From Wenzhouxiangella sp. AB-CW3 (GTDB taxonomy: Bacteria > Pseudomonadota > Gammaproteobacteria > Xanthomonadales > Wenzhouxiangellaceae): DNA of 64,000 nt. Location: assembly GCF_014725735.1 (NCBI RefSeq), contig NZ_CP061368.1, positions 3,177,225 through 3,241,224 of the forward strand. The letters run 5' to 3'. The notes under the pieces were generated by a model, which searched no databases, had not been told where the DNA came from, and saw only the letters and a program-made list of their open reading frames with translations. This document shows, piece by piece, positions 17,770 to 28,205 of the stretch (position 1 is its first letter; every line of letters starts with the position of its first letter). The translations under genes and the position numbers were made by a program.

Positions 17770-19731
17770 CTATCTCAGGAGCACGAACGACGCCACGAGC
17801 GCCACCAGGGCGACGACCATGACGAAAGCGTAGTGGTAGAGGAAACCCGACTGAAGCTGGCGCAGTGCGCCCGCCATGCGTCCGACCAGGCGCGCCGAAC
17901 CATTGACCAGCCAGCCGTCGATGACCGTACGGTCGCCGCCGCGCGACAGGCCGTCGGCTACCTTGAGCCCGGCACCCGTGAGCACCTTCTGATACAGCTC
18001 GTCGAACCAGTACTTGCGATCGAGCACGGTCCACAGGGGCATGACGCGGGCGCGAATGCGCTCGGCCAGTGACGGGTTGAACAAGTAAACATATGTGGCG
18101 ATGGCCACACCCAGCATGGCCAGCCAGAACACCGGGGTGATGAAGCCATGCAGGGCAAAGGCAAACGGCCCGTCGAACTTGTCGGCCAGGGCCAGCACCA
18201 CGTCGTTGGCGGCGCGCACGGTAATGGCATCGGACAGGGCACCGCCGAACAGCAGCGGCTCGACGGTAAAGTAGCCGATCAGCACCGAGGGAATGGCCAG
18301 CAGGATCAACGGGATGGTCACGACCAGCGGCGATTCGTGGGCATGGGATTTCGTTTCCTCGTCCATGCGCGTCGGGCCGTGGAAGGCCAGGTAGAGCATG
18401 CGGAAGCTGTAGAGTGCGGTGACGACCACGCCGGCGTAGACGGCGAAGGTGGCGAATGCGACGCCGGGACGTTCGGCGAGCTTGACCGCCTCGATGATCA
18501 GATCCTTGGAATAGAAGCCGGAGAAGAACGGAAAGCCGATCAGTGCCAGTGAACCGATCCAGGCGGTGGCTGCAGTGACCGGCAGATACTTTGACAGCCC
18601 ACCCATCTCGCGCATGTCCTGCTTGTGGTGCAGGGCGATGATGACCGACCCGGCGGCCAGAAACAGCAGCGCCTTGAAGAAGGCATGGGTCATCAGGTGG
18701 AAGATGGCGGCGGTGTAGGCCGATGCGCCCAGCGCCACGGTCATGTAGCCGAGCTGCGAGAGCGTGGAGTAGGCCACCACGCGCTTGATGTCGTGCTGGA
18801 CGATGCCGATCAGGCCCATGAACAGCGCCGTGACCGCGCCGATGATCAGGATAAAGCTCAGCGCCACTTCCGAGGACTCAAAGATCGGCGAGAGGCGCGC
18901 GACCATGAAGATGCCGGCAGTCACCATGGTGGCGGCATGGATCAGTGCCGAGATCGGCGTGGGGCCTTCCATGGAATCGGGCAGCCACACATGCAGCGGC
19001 ACCTGCGCCGACTTGCCCATCGCGCCGATGAACAGGCAGATGCAGATAAAGGTCATCAGCGACCATTCGGTCGCACCGAAGATGGAAATGGTCGTGCCTT
19101 CGACCGTGCCGACCTGGCCGAAGACCTCGGCATAGTGCAGCGACCCGAAATACATCAATACCGCGGCAATGCCCAACAGAAAACCGAAATCGCCGATGCG
19201 GTTGACCAGGAAGGCCTTGAGGTTGGCTTTCGTCGCCGAATCCTTCCTGAACCAGAAGCCGATCAGCAGGTAGGAGACCAGGCCGACGGCCTCCCAGCCG
19301 AAGAACAGCTGCAGGAAGTTGTTGGCCATGACCAGCATCAGCATGGCGAAGGTGAACAGGTTGAGGTAGGCGAAAAAGCGCTGGTAGCTGTCGTCTTCGG
19401 CCATGTAGCCGATGGTGTAGACATGCACCATCAGCGAGACGAAGGTGACCACCACCATCATCAAGGCAGTGAGACTGTCGATCAGAAAGCCGATCTCGAA
19501 GCGGATGCCGTCGGTCACGGCCCAGGTGTAGACGCTGTAGTCGAGCACCGGCAGGCCGTTGAAGAAGACTTCCCATGCCACGTAAGCGGACAACAGGAAA
19601 GACCCGGCCACCGCCCCGATCGTGACCCAGTGCGCCCCGGCCCGACCCACCTGATGCCGGAACAGCCCCGCGATCAGACAACCGATCAACGGCAGCATCG
19701 GAATCAGCAAAATGACGGTCTTGATATTCAC
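17770..19731 (-). CDS. nuoL: NADH-quinone oxidoreductase subunit L
   Basis: The distal antiporter-like subunit of complex I, 653 residues, with the long lateral helix expected in its C-terminal part. Family segments seen are the N-terminal VTFVSLMVHVYTIGYM, the helix ending FFGWEAVGLVSYLLIGFW, GKSAQVPLHVWLPDSMEGPTPISALIHAATMV (pumping lysine) and DIKRVVAYSTLSQLGYM. The N-terminus MNIKTVILLIPMLPLIGCLIAG is normal. It is preceded by a 169-bp spacer containing repeat element B and followed closely by nuoM. Confidence 0.97.
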   Translation of the reverse strand: MNIKTVILLIPMLPLIGCLIAGLFRHQVGRAGAHWVTIGAVAGSFLLSAYVAWEVFFNGLPVLDYSVYTWAVTDGIRFEIGFLIDSLTALMMVVVTFVSLMVHVYTIGYMAEDDSYQRFFAYLNLFTFAMLMLVMANNFLQLFFGWEAVGLVSYLLIGFWFRKDSATKANLKAFLVNRIGDFGFLLGIAAVLMYFGSLHYAEVFGQVGTVEGTTISIFGATEWSLMTFICICLFIGAMGKSAQVPLHVWLPDSMEGPTPISALIHAATMVTAGIFMVARLSPIFESSEVALSFILIIGAVTALFMGLIGIVQHDIKRVVAYSTLSQLGYMTVALGASAYTAAIFHLMTHAFFKALLFLAAGSVIIALHHKQDMREMGGLSKYLPVTAATAWIGSLALIGFPFFSGFYSKDLIIEAVKLAERPGVAFATFAVYAGVVVTALYSFRMLYLAFHGPTRMDEETKSHAHESPLVVTIPLILLAIPSVLIGYFTVEPLLFGGALSDAITVRAANDVVLALADKFDGPFAFALHGFITPVFWLAMLGVAIATYVYLFNPSLAERIRARVMPLWTVLDRKYWFDELYQKVLTGAGLKVADGLSRGGDRTVIDGWLVNGSARLVGRMAGALRQLQSGFLYHYAFVMVVALVALVASFVLLR

Positions 19732-19754
19732 GGGGTTTCAGGCCTTTTGTTTTG

Positions 19755-19895
19755 AACCGCGGATGAACGCAGATCAACGCAGATAGAACGGAAAAAAGAC
19801 CGATCCCCGCGACCAGAATTCTCTTGGCAGGAACTTTCCACAAACACCCGGTTTTTTGTTTGTCTATCTGCGTTCATCTGCGTTCATCCGCGGTT
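19755..19895. repeat. Paired inverted decamer-repeat element B (nuoK-nuoL spacer)
   Basis: The arms at 19755-19787 and 19863-19895 are complementary at 32 of 33 positions and are built from the same GCRGATNAAC decamer as element A. The interior of about 75 bp is unrelated to those of the other copies. The element occupies nearly all of the spacer between nuoK and nuoL. Confidence 0.93.
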
Positions 19896-19900
19896 ACAAA

Positions 19901-20206
19901 TCAACCTTTCAAGTCGGCGATGTCTTCGACGTTGATGGAGCGGCGGCTTCTGAACAGCACCACCAGTATGGCCAGGCCGATGGCCGCTTCGGCAGCCGCG
20001 ACGGTCAGGATGAAGAACACGAACACCTGGCCGTCCAGCACGTCGAGAAAACGCGAGAAGGCAACAAAATTGATATTGACCGCCAGCAACATAAGCTCGA
20101 TGCACATCAGCAAGATGAGCACGTTCTTGCGGTTGATGAAGATGCCGGCCACGCTGATGGCGAACAGCACCGCGCCCAGGGTGAGAAAATGAGCCAGTGT
20201 GAGCAT
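19901..20206 (-). CDS. nuoK: NADH-quinone oxidoreductase subunit K
   Basis: 101-residue, three-helix membrane subunit of complex I, homologous to Mnh/MrpC antiporter subunits. The two conserved membrane glutamates are visible, in [23 protein letters not shown] and in [16 protein letters not shown]. The start [15 protein letters not shown] lies 1 nt after the nuoJ TGA, so translation is probably coupled. A 169-bp spacer with element B follows before nuoL. Confidence 0.97.
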   Translation of the reverse strand: MLTLAHFLTLGAVLFAISVAGIFINRKNVLILLMCIELMLLAVNINFVAFSRFLDVLDGQVFVFFILTVAAAEAAIGLAILVVLFRSRRSINVEDIADLKG

Positions 20207-20207
20207 G

Positions 20208-20810
20208 TCAGCCGCCCTCCCCTTCGGACTTCATCTTGACCAGGCGTACCCGGTCTTCACGACGGACCTGGACCTGACGCCCGGGATCCTGCTGCCGGGC
20301 TTCCGGGCGCTTGCGGTGGGTCAGGGAGATGGCGGCAATAATGGCCACCAGCAACAGCACGGCCGCAATCTCGAAGGCATAGAGGTAGTCGGTATACAAC
20401 AGCTCGCCGATAGCGCGGGTATGACTGTAGTCGTCGCCTTCATGCTCGGGCAGCGGCACCGACTCCATGCCCCGCGTCCAGATAACAAGAAACATCTGGA
20501 TCGCCATGGCCAGTGCGACCAATACACCCGCCGGCAGATAGCGGGTAAAGCCCTCGCTGCTCGGGCTGATGTTGACGTCGAGCATCATGACCACGAATAG
20601 AAACAGCACCATGACCGTGCCCACGTAAACCAGCACCAGGACAATGGCCAGGAACTCGGCGTGCAGCAACATCCACAGGCAGGCTGCGGAGAAGAAGGCC
20701 AACACGAGAAACAGCACGGCGTAGACCGGATTACCCACGGTTACCACGCTCAGTGCCGATGCCACCAGCACCAGGCTGAACAGGTAGAAGACGATCTCGA
20801 TCACGGGCAT
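20208..20810 (-). CDS. nuoJ: NADH-quinone oxidoreductase subunit J
   Basis: Membrane subunit of complex I, 200 residues, five helices. The conserved third helix region [25 protein letters not shown] (with the pi-bulge glycine-tyrosine area) is present. The C-terminal tail of about 35 residues is highly charged ([22 protein letters not shown]) and cytoplasmic. It lies 12 nt after nuoI and 1 nt before nuoK. Confidence 0.96.
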   Translation of the reverse strand: MPVIEIVFYLFSLVLVASALSVVTVGNPVYAVLFLVLAFFSAACLWMLLHAEFLAIVLVLVYVGTVMVLFLFVVMMLDVNISPSSEGFTRYLPAGVLVALAMAIQMFLVIWTRGMESVPLPEHEGDDYSHTRAIGELLYTDYLYAFEIAAVLLLVAIIAAISLTHRKRPEARQQDPGRQVQVRREDRVRLVKMKSEGEGG

Positions 20811-20822
20811 AGGATTCAGGCC

Positions 20823-21311
20823 TCAGCGATATCTGGCATCACGCTCGCGATTGGCGGCGATGGATTGTTCATAACGGTCGCCAATGGCAAGCAGTTGTTG
20901 CTTGTCGACCACTTTTTCGTCCCTGCTTTCCATGTGGTACTCACTGATGTCGGTCAGCACAATTGAATCGACCGGGCAGGATTCCTCGCAAAACCCGCAG
21001 TAGATGCACTTGAACAGGTCGATGTCATAACGCGTGGTGCGGCGCGTGCCATCCTCGCGCTGGTGCGAATCGATGGTGATGGCCAGGGCCGGGCACACGG
21101 CTTCGCACAGCTTGCAGGCAATACAACGCTCTTCGCCATTGGGGTAGCGCCGGAGCGCATGCAGACCCCGAAAGCGCGGTGACTTCGGCGTCTTCTCTTC
21201 CGGGTAGTTGAGCGTCGGCTTCGACGCACGACCGAACCGCCAGGTCACGGCCATGCCGCGCAGTAGTTCCAGCAGCATCAGCGACCTGAGATAGCGAACA
21301 ATCGTATTCAT
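20823..21311 (-). CDS. nuoI: NADH-quinone oxidoreductase subunit I
   Basis: Peripheral complex I subunit carrying clusters N6a and N6b on the path to the quinone. 162 residues with two complete [4Fe-4S] motifs: [12 protein letters not shown] and [12 protein letters not shown], the latter followed by [20 protein letters not shown] as in proteobacterial subunits. The start at 21311 ([10 protein letters not shown]) is 4 nt after the nuoH stop. The longer open frame upstream overlaps nuoH and is rejected. Confidence 0.97.
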   Translation of the reverse strand: MNTIVRYLRSLMLLELLRGMAVTWRFGRASKPTLNYPEEKTPKSPRFRGLHALRRYPNGEERCIACKLCEAVCPALAITIDSHQREDGTRRTTRYDIDLFKCIYCGFCEESCPVDSIVLTDISEYHMESRDEKVVDKQQLLAIGDRYEQSIAANRERDARYR

Positions 21312-21315
21312 GGCA

Positions 21316-22335
21316 TCAGCTCCCGTACCAGCCCAGTACCCGGAACACGCCGGCCACCATGATCCAGACAATGGTGATGGGGATGAACACCTTCCACCCC
21401 AGGCGCATGATCTGGTCGTAGCGATAGCGCGGGAAAGTGGCGCGGAACCACAGGTAAAGGAAACAGAACACGGCGGTCTTGAGCAGGAACCAGTGGATGC
21501 CGCCGGCACCCAGGAAGGTATCGCCGATGACCGGAATACCCTGGAACGGACTGAGCCAGCCGCCCAGAAACAGCAGCGCGGCCAGTGCCGAGATCAGGAT
21601 CATGTTGGCGTATTCGGCCAGGAAAAATACCGCGAAGGCCGAACCCGAGTACTCGGTATGGAAACCGGCGACGATTTCCGATTCACCCTCGGCGACATCA
21701 AAAGGTGCGCGATTGGTCTCGGCTACCCCGGAGATGAAATAGATCACGAACAGCGGCAGCAGTGGCAGCCAGAACCAGGTCCAGATGCCCCCCGACTGAG
21801 CCTGGACTATGGCGGACAGATTGAGCGTGCCGGCCAGCACGACCACGCCGACCAGGGCGAAGCCCATGGCGATTTCGTAGCTGACCGTCTGTGCGGCCGC
21901 GCGCAGGCCGCCGAGCAGGGCGTACTTGGAATTCGATGCCCAGCCGCCGATAAGAATGCCGTAAACCCCCATGGATGTCAGCGCCAGCACGAACAGCAGC
22001 CCGGCGTCGATGTCGGCCAGCACCAGCCAGTGGTCGAAGGGAATCACCGCCCAGGCCGTCAGCGCCGGTGCCAGCGCCAGCACCGGTGCCAGCAGGAACA
22101 GGAACCGGTTGGCATTGGTCGGAATGATGATTTCCTTGAACAGCATCTTGAACACGTCGGCAAACGGCTGCAGCAAGCCCAGCGGCCCGACCCGGTTGGG
22201 GCCGCGACGTGAATGCATGTAGCCGAGCACCTTGCGCTCGAAGTAGGTGAAATACGCCACGGCAATCGTGATCGGAAACACGATCATCATGATCTTGGCC
22301 CAGGTCCAGGCCAGCACGCCAAGCTGCTCCATCAT
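21316..22335 (-). CDS. nuoH: NADH-quinone oxidoreductase subunit H
   Basis: Membrane subunit that forms much of the quinone chamber and links the peripheral and membrane arms. 339 residues, about eight helices. Signatures present are [22 protein letters not shown] near the N-terminus, [18 protein letters not shown] in the middle, and [28 protein letters not shown]. The chosen ATG (22335, [12 protein letters not shown]) overlaps the nuoG TGA as ATGA; the second ATG at 22332 is an alternative. Confidence 0.97.
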   Translation of the reverse strand: MMEQLGVLAWTWAKIMMIVFPITIAVAYFTYFERKVLGYMHSRRGPNRVGPLGLLQPFADVFKMLFKEIIIPTNANRFLFLLAPVLALAPALTAWAVIPFDHWLVLADIDAGLLFVLALTSMGVYGILIGGWASNSKYALLGGLRAAAQTVSYEIAMGFALVGVVVLAGTLNLSAIVQAQSGGIWTWFWLPLLPLFVIYFISGVAETNRAPFDVAEGESEIVAGFHTEYSGSAFAVFFLAEYANMILISALAALLFLGGWLSPFQGIPVIGDTFLGAGGIHWFLLKTAVFCFLYLWFRATFPRYRYDQIMRLGWKVFIPITIVWIMVAGVFRVLGWYGS

Positions 22336-24680
22336 GGGCAGGCCTCCAGGCGAATCTCGCCGCTGGCCGCACCCAGTTCGTGGGTCACGCAGCTTGCCGC
22401 CGGCAGCCACACCCCGCCCGGGGCGATGCGATCGTCGATCACCAGCGGCACCTCCACCGAGGCCTCGCCCTGGGTGACGCGCACGCGTTCGGCTTCTTCC
22501 AGGCCGAGTCGCTTGGCGGTGGCCGAGTGCACGTGTGCCCGGGTCGGGCCGGCGTGGGTGGTCTGTTGCAGTGCCGGGGCCCGGCGCAGCAAGGTATCGC
22601 CCGCGTAGATCGGCACGTCGCCGATGCGCCACAAGGTCTCGGCATCCGTAACCGCCGCTTCCTCAAGCTCCGGACTGCCGGAGACGACCGGCTGATGCTC
22701 GCCGATCAGATCGCTGACTTCATTCAGGGTCGCGAAGTCGAATCCGTCGACCGAAGCCATTTCGCCGAGCCGTCGCAGGATCTTCCAACCTTCGCGCGCC
22801 TGCCCGGGCGGCTTGCCGACAGCGTCAAGCCATTCCCGGTGACCGTCGGCGTTGATCCAGGTGCCGGCGGTCTCGGGGACTGGCGCCAACGGCAGCATCA
22901 CGCTGGCCAGTCGCTCCATTTCTTCACTGACAAAAGCAGTCACGGCGATCACCGACTCGGCCTGTTGCAGCGCCGAGTCGGCCAGGTGCGGATCGGCCAG
23001 GTCAAAGCCGGGCTCGAGATCCCACAGCAGGTAGGCGCGCCGGGGTTCGCGGAGCATGGCGCGGGCATCCAGGCCTTCTTGGCCCGGCAGTGCACCGGCC
23101 ACGGCTGCCCCGGCACTGTTGGCCGGCCCGGGCAGGATCATCAAGCCGACGCCAAGCGCCTCGGCCAGCCATTCGGCCAGCCCGCGCAGCCAGCCGCTGC
23201 GGGCATGGTTGAGTGCCCCGTCGCCGAGCAGCACGATGCCGTTGTCAGCCTCGTTGAGCAACTCGGCGACGCGATGATCGCGACTGTCGGGTTCGCGTGC
23301 GGCAATAAAGTTGCCCAGCGTACCGTCGGGCAGGGAATGTCCGCTTTTCTCCACGGCTGCCTTGGCCACCCGGCCCAGCGTGTCGACCATGGCCTGCGGC
23401 GCGACGATCAGGCGCTCGGCCAGATTAAAATGGAAATCGTAGGCGACCGGGTTGAGATCCACGATTTTTGCATCGCGCTTGCGCCAGGCCGTGCGTACCC
23501 GGTGACCCAGAATGGGTTGATCCTGGCGAATATTGCTGCCGACCAGGAAGATGGCATCGGCCTCGGACAGGTCTCTTGTCGGGCGGTCCAGTCTGGACAG
23601 CCCGGCAAGCGGGTGTGAGAAATCATTGACGCGCAGGCGGTGGTCGATATTCTCGCTGCCCAGCCCACGGGTCAGACGGGCGGCCAGCAGGTGCTCCTCG
23701 GTCGTGGCGCGCGGTGACATCAGCACGCCCAGCTCCTTGCCAGCCTGCTGCAGGCTGTTGGCGGCCGCTTCCAGTGCCGTGTCCCAGTCGGTTTCCTGCC
23801 ACTGGCCATCAACCCGAATGCGCGGGGCCGTGAGCCGGTCGGCACTGGCCAGGCCGCAATGGCCGTAGCGATCCCGGTCGGCCAGCCAGCACTCGTTGAT
23901 TGCTTCGTTGGATCGAGGCACGGCGCGCATGATGCGCCCGGCACGAACGTGGTAGTAGAGATGGGAGCCCAAACAGTCGTGACTGCCGACATGGGGACGG
24001 GCGCGCATCTCCCACGGCCGGGCGGTGTGGCGGAACGGTTTGTTGGTCAGCGCGCCGACCGGGCACAAATCGATGATGTTGCCCGACAGTTCGGATTCGA
24101 TATTGCGTTCGATGAACGTGCTGATTTCGTGGTGTTCGCCGCGATTCATGCTGCCCAGCTCTGCCGTGCCCGCAATCTCGGACAAGAATCGGGTGCAGCG
24201 CGTGCAGTGAATGCAGCGAGTCATGTCGGTGGCGACCAGGGGCCCCAGGTTCTTGTCCCTGACCACGCGCTTGCGTTCGGTAAAACGCGAGACCGACCGA
24301 CCATAGCCCATGGCCAGATCCTGCAGTTCGCATTCGCCGCCCTGATCGCAAATCGGGCAGTCGAGCGGATGGTTGATCAGCAGAAACTCCATCACCCCAC
24401 GCTGAGCGTCGATCGCACGGCGTGATCGGGTAAAGACCTTCATGCCGTCGTGCACCGGCGTGGCACAGGCCGGCAATGGCTTGGGAATCTTCTCGACATC
24501 GACCAGGCACATGCGACAACTGGCCGCGACCGACAGCTTCTCGTGGTAGCAGAAACGGGGAATATCGATACCGGCCCGGTCGGTAACCTGGATGATCATC
24601 TCGCCCTTGCGCGCGGAGAGCTCGCGGCCATCAACCTCAATGGTGACGGTGTCGGTCTTCTTTTCCTCGACGGTAGCCAT
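22332..24680 (-). CDS. nuoG: NADH-quinone oxidoreductase subunit G
   Basis: Iron-sulfur subunit of the NADH-oxidising module, 782 residues from MATVEEKK. The N-terminal ferredoxin domain has the N1b pattern ([21 protein letters not shown] ... PACATPV) and N3 ([18 protein letters not shown]). N4 follows ([11 protein letters not shown] ... CPVGALT). The large C-terminal half is the degenerate molybdopterin-oxidoreductase domain. In the place where E. coli NuoG binds the extra N7 cluster, only isolated cysteines remain ([15 protein letters not shown]), so N7 is probably absent. The open frame extends upstream to 24758 through a repeat arm; I place the start at 24680. Confidence 0.96.
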   Translation of the reverse strand: MATVEEKKTDTVTIEVDGRELSARKGEMIIQVTDRAGIDIPRFCYHEKLSVAASCRMCLVDVEKIPKPLPACATPVHDGMKVFTRSRRAIDAQRGVMEFLLINHPLDCPICDQGGECELQDLAMGYGRSVSRFTERKRVVRDKNLGPLVATDMTRCIHCTRCTRFLSEIAGTAELGSMNRGEHHEISTFIERNIESELSGNIIDLCPVGALTNKPFRHTARPWEMRARPHVGSHDCLGSHLYYHVRAGRIMRAVPRSNEAINECWLADRDRYGHCGLASADRLTAPRIRVDGQWQETDWDTALEAAANSLQQAGKELGVLMSPRATTEEHLLAARLTRGLGSENIDHRLRVNDFSHPLAGLSRLDRPTRDLSEADAIFLVGSNIRQDQPILGHRVRTAWRKRDAKIVDLNPVAYDFHFNLAERLIVAPQAMVDTLGRVAKAAVEKSGHSLPDGTLGNFIAAREPDSRDHRVAELLNEADNGIVLLGDGALNHARSGWLRGLAEWLAEALGVGLMILPGPANSAGAAVAGALPGQEGLDARAMLREPRRAYLLWDLEPGFDLADPHLADSALQQAESVIAVTAFVSEEMERLASVMLPLAPVPETAGTWINADGHREWLDAVGKPPGQAREGWKILRRLGEMASVDGFDFATLNEVSDLIGEHQPVVSGSPELEEAAVTDAETLWRIGDVPIYAGDTLLRRAPALQQTTHAGPTRAHVHSATAKRLGLEEAERVRVTQGEASVEVPLVIDDRIAPGGVWLPAASCVTHELGAASGEIRLEACP

Positions 24681-24709
24681 CGTGATTACACAATCCTTGA
24701 GACCATTGA

Positions 24710-24855
24710 AACCGCAGATGAACGCGGATGAACGCGGATCAATTGACCATAAGTGCAACCTTTGCCAAATCCCACAGTGAAGCGGTCATGCATGGATTCC
24801 GGCAAGGCAATCCATGCTGCAACCAATCTGTGTTCATCTGCGTTCATCTGCGGTT
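24710..24855. repeat. Paired inverted decamer-repeat element C (nuoF-nuoG spacer)
   Basis: The left arm (24710-24741) is AACC plus GCAGATGAAC and GCGGATGAAC units; the right arm (24826-24855) is the inverse. The interior contains a separate small hairpin, GCATGGATT paired with AATCCATGC near 24790-24818. It fills the 184-bp spacer between nuoF and nuoG. Confidence 0.92.
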
Positions 24856-24864
24856 CCAAAATCC

Positions 24865-26160
24865 CTATGCCGCCTCACCGAACTTTTCGGTGACCGAAGA
24901 GCGGCCGTGTTCGATGAAGTGCTCGAATTCTTCGCGGAAGTGGCGGATGAAGCCCTGAACCGGCCAGGCGGCGGCTTCGCCGAAGGCGCAGATGGTGTGG
25001 CCCTCGATCTGGCCGGCCGCCGAGAGCAGCAGGTCGATATCTTCTGGCCGTCCCTGTCCGGCCAGAATGCGCCGGAGTACTCGATACATCCAGCCCGTGC
25101 CCTCGCGGCATGGCGTGCACTGACCGCAGGACTCGGCATAGTAAAAGCGTGCCACGCGGGTGCATGCCGCCACCATGCAGGTCCGCTCATCCATGACGAT
25201 GACCGCGCCGGAGCCCAGTCCGGAGCCGGCCTTCTGGATGGAGTTGTAATCCATGGTCAGATCCATCATGACATCGCCCGGCAGCACCGGCATGGACGAA
25301 CCGCCCGGGATTACACCCTTGAGCCGGTTGCCATCCCGCACGCCGCCGGCCTTTTCCAGCAGCTCGGAAAAAGGAGTACCCAGGGGAATCTCGTAGTTGC
25401 CCGGCTGGTTGACATGCCCGGACACCGAAAAGATCTTCGACCCGCCATTGTTGGGCCGCCCCAGCTCCAGAAACCAGGCCGGCCCATTACGCATGATGGC
25501 CGGCACCGAAGCCAGGGTCTCGGTGTTGTTGATGGTCGTCGGCCTGCCCCAGGCACCGAAATTGGCCGGGAAAGGCGGCTTGAAGCGCGGCCAGCCCTTC
25601 TTGCCTTCCAGAGACTCCATCAGTGCCGTTTCCTCGCCACAGATGTAGGCCCCTGCGCCCAGCACATTGTGTATCTCGATATCGATACCCGAACCCATGA
25701 CATCGCGCCCCAGGTAGCCCGCTTCGCGGGCCTCGTTCAGGGCTGCCTCGACACGCTCAAAGGGCTCGTGGTGGAACTCGCCACGTAGATAGTTGTAGGC
25801 CTGCGTCACCCCCATGGCATAGGAGGCGATGGCCATGCCCTCGAGCAGGGCATGCGGGTTGTAGCGCAAAATGTCGCGATCATGGCAGGTCCCCGGTTCC
25901 GACTCGTCGGAATTGCACAGCAGATACTTCTGCCCCGGCGCCGAACGCGGCATGAACGACCACTTCAGACCCGCCGGGAAACCGGCGCCACCACGACCGC
26001 GCAGGGCCGAGTTCTTGATCGTCTCGATGATCTCTTCCTGCGGCGTCTTCTCACGCAGAATCTTCTCCCAGGCCTGCCAACCGCCATGCTTGCGGTACGC
26101 CTCCAGCGACCAGCAGTTCTCCTCGTCCAGATGCGTGAAGCAGACGTGGGGGTCAGCCAT
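24865..26160 (-). CDS. nuoF: NADH-quinone oxidoreductase subunit F
   Basis: Binds NADH and FMN and carries cluster N3, the electron entry point of complex I. 431 residues. The NADH/FMN glycine-rich motif [13 protein letters not shown], the second motif [19 protein letters not shown] and the cluster ligands [11 protein letters not shown] with the distant cysteine in [12 protein letters not shown] are all present. The start at 26160 ([12 protein letters not shown]) has GGAGG 9 nt upstream. The frame upstream of it reads through heptamer repeats and is not coding. It is separated from nuoE by a 267-bp spacer holding inverted GGGACTC repeats. Confidence 0.97.
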   Translation of the reverse strand: MADPHVCFTHLDEENCWSLEAYRKHGGWQAWEKILREKTPQEEIIETIKNSALRGRGGAGFPAGLKWSFMPRSAPGQKYLLCNSDESEPGTCHDRDILRYNPHALLEGMAIASYAMGVTQAYNYLRGEFHHEPFERVEAALNEAREAGYLGRDVMGSGIDIEIHNVLGAGAYICGEETALMESLEGKKGWPRFKPPFPANFGAWGRPTTINNTETLASVPAIMRNGPAWFLELGRPNNGGSKIFSVSGHVNQPGNYEIPLGTPFSELLEKAGGVRDGNRLKGVIPGGSSMPVLPGDVMMDLTMDYNSIQKAGSGLGSGAVIVMDERTCMVAACTRVARFYYAESCGQCTPCREGTGWMYRVLRRILAGQGRPEDIDLLLSAAGQIEGHTICAFGEAAAWPVQGFIRHFREEFEHFIEHGRSSVTEKFGEAA

Positions 26161-26214
26161 GAGCGGTGCCTCCGACAACGGGAGCGGACTTCTGTGTGTT
26201 TTGTGACTTCGGGT

Positions 26215-26368
26215 GAATCCGGGACTCGGGACTCGGGACTCGGGACTCGCTACTGTGGGCATGCTGTCGGCCGCTGCCGAGCTGGCTCCGGCAGAAGTGG
26301 GGATACTCCTTCGTTCGAAATCCGGGGTTTTCCCCGAGTCCCGAGTCCCGAGTCCCGAGTCCCGATTC
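26215..26368. repeat. Inverted pair of GGGACTC heptamer repeats (nuoE-nuoF spacer)
   Basis: Four tandem copies of GGGACTC (arm 26215-26249) face four copies of the complement (arm 26335-26368). The arms are complementary over about 34 bases with a single indel. The 85-bp interior is unique. The predicted RNA stem would sit between nuoE and nuoF. The unit is different from the decamer used in the other nuo spacers. Confidence 0.94.
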
Positions 26369-26427
26369 CAGAGCCTCCGGCATGGCACTCCGCCAAACGA
26401 ACCACCCTGTCACACCGAAGCCCCCCA

Positions 26428-26955
26428 TCATTCCAACCCGTCGAGAATCTCGTCGACCTTCTCGGGCGTGAGATTCTCGTGGTAGTGGCCGTCGACGATC
26501 ATCATCGGGGCCCGTACACAGGCGGCCAGGCATTCTTCTTCGCGCTTGAGGAAGATGCGGCCGTCGGGTGTGGTCTTGCCGATGGGGGTATCCAGCTTGT
26601 TCTCGATGTATTCGACGATGCGGTCCGAGCCGCACAGCATGCAGGATATGTTGGTGCACACCGATATTGAATGGCGCCCCACCGGCTCGGTCTCGATCAT
26701 GGAGTAGAAGGTCGCCACTTCGTAGACCCATACCGGCGGCACTTCGAGGTAATCGGCTACGGCGTCCATCAGGTCGCCACTGACCCAGCCGCCATTCTGT
26801 TCCTGGGCGGCAACCAGCGACTGAATGATGGCCGAACGCCGTCCTTCAATGCCTTCGGGAAACTTGGCCCGCCAGTGGTCGATGGTCTTGCGCGTCTCCT
26901 CCGTGAGAAGGTTCCTTTTGCCCTCGAGGGGGTTGTCGGTGGCTTCGATTGTCAT
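26428..26955 (-). CDS. nuoE: NADH-quinone oxidoreductase subunit E
   Basis: Thioredoxin-fold subunit with the off-path [2Fe-2S] cluster N1a, partner of NuoF. 175 residues. Ligands are visible as CTNISC and EECLAACV (C-x4-C and C-x3-C). The N-terminal helical part contains [45 protein letters not shown], typical of the family. Its ATG at 26955 overlaps the nuoD stop by 4 nt. A long repeat-bearing spacer separates it from nuoF. Confidence 0.96.
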   Translation of the reverse strand: MTIEATDNPLEGKRNLLTEETRKTIDHWRAKFPEGIEGRRSAIIQSLVAAQEQNGGWVSGDLMDAVADYLEVPPVWVYEVATFYSMIETEPVGRHSISVCTNISCMLCGSDRIVEYIENKLDTPIGKTTPDGRIFLKREEECLAACVRAPMMIVDGHYHENLTPEKVDEILDGLE

Positions 26956-28205
26956 CGATCAATCTCCCCGAACACGATGTCCTGGGTGGCGATAAGGGCG
27001 GCGATGTCGGCCAGCATGTGGCCTTTGGCCATCTCGTGCATGGCCGACAGGTGCGCATAGCCCGGCGCTCGCAGATGCACGCGAAACGGCTTGTTGGCAC
27101 CGTCGGAGACCAGGTAGCAGCCGAACTCGCCCTTGGGGGCTTCCACCGCGGCGTACGTCTCGCCTTCGGGCACACAGTAGCCTTCGGTAAACAACTTGAA
27201 GTGATGAATGAGCGCTTCCATGTCGTCTTTCATCTCTTCGCGCGTGGGCGGCGAGACCTTGAAATTGCGGATCATCACCGGACCCGGGTTGTCCCTGAGC
27301 CAGGCGATGCACTGCTTGACCATGCTCGCGGACTGACGCATCTCCTCGATGCGTACCAGGTAGCGGTCATAGCAGTCGCCGTTGCTGCCGACCGGAATGT
27401 CGAAATCCATTTCGCGGTATTTGGCATAGGGCTGCTTCTTTCTCAGATCCCACTCCACGCCCGAGCCGCGCAGCATGGGACCGGTAAAGCCCAGTTGCAC
27501 CGCCCGGTCGGGCGAGACGGCGCCGATACCGACGGTGCGCTGCTTCCAGATTCGGTTGTCGGTCAGCAGCGTTTCGTAATCGTCCACGCGATCGAAGAAA
27601 TCATCGGCAAAGGCTTCCAGGAAGTCCAGCAGCGAGCCTTCGCGCCATTCGTTCATGCGCGCCAGGTCCCGCCCCTTGCGCCATGGCGATTCGGCTACTT
27701 TCGGCATCTCGTCGGGCAGGTCGCGATAGACCCCGCCGGGGCGATAGTAGGTGGCGTGCATGCGCGTGCCCGACACGGCCTCGTAGGCATCCATCAGGTT
27801 CTCGCGCTCGCGGAAAGCGTAGAGAAAGACGGCCATGGCACCGAGGTCGAGGGCGTTGGAACCGATCCACATCAGGTGATTGAGGATGCGGGTTGCCTCG
27901 TCGAACATCGTGCGGATGTACTGTGCCCGCTCCGGCGGCTCGATACCGAGCAGTTGCTCGATGGCGCGCACGTAGGCGTGCTCGTTGCACATCATCGACA
28001 CGTAGTCGAGCCGGTCCATGTAGCCGATGGAATGGTTGTAGGGCTTGGATTCGGCCAGCTTCTCGGTCGCGCGGTGCAGCAGGCCTACATGCGGATCGAC
28101 GCGCTCGACCACCTCCCCGTCCATCTCGAGGATCAGGCGCAGTACGCCGTGAGCAGCCGGGTGCTGCGGGCCGAAGTTCATCGTGAAGTTGCGAATCTCG
28201 CTCAC
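26952..28205 (-). CDS. nuoD: NADH-quinone oxidoreductase subunit D
   Basis: 49-kDa quinone-binding subunit of the peripheral arm; 417 residues. The N-terminus [26 protein letters not shown] contains the conserved quinone-site histidine, and [34 protein letters not shown] and the C-terminal FGEIDR are standard. NuoC and NuoD are separate genes here, unlike the fused NuoCD of enterobacteria. Both ends overlap their neighbours by 4 nt (nuoC upstream, nuoE downstream). Confidence 0.97.
   Translation of the reverse strand: MSEIRNFTMNFGPQHPAAHGVLRLILEMDGEVVERVDPHVGLLHRATEKLAESKPYNHSIGYMDRLDYVSMMCNEHAYVRAIEQLLGIEPPERAQYIRTMFDEATRILNHLMWIGSNALDLGAMAVFLYAFRERENLMDAYEAVSGTRMHATYYRPGGVYRDLPDEMPKVAESPWRKGRDLARMNEWREGSLLDFLEAFADDFFDRVDDYETLLTDNRIWKQRTVGIGAVSPDRAVQLGFTGPMLRGSGVEWDLRKKQPYAKYREMDFDIPVGSNGDCYDRYLVRIEEMRQSASMVKQCIAWLRDNPGPVMIRNFKVSPPTREEMKDDMEALIHHFKLFTEGYCVPEGETYAAVEAPKGEFGCYLVSDGANKPFRVHLRAPGYAHLSAMHEMAKGHMLADIAALIATQDIVFGEIDR

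Noticed and set aside
18625-19755. 376-codon plus-strand frame rich in His, Asp and Gln
   Set aside because: Antisense of nuoL, for the same reason.
24681-24758. Extended N-terminus of nuoG
   Set aside because: The extra residues are translated from the decamer repeat arm; the family N-terminus fits MATVEEKK at 24680.
26161-26388. Extended N-terminus of nuoF
   Set aside because: It reads through the GGGACTC repeats; a strong Shine-Dalgarno sits before 26160.
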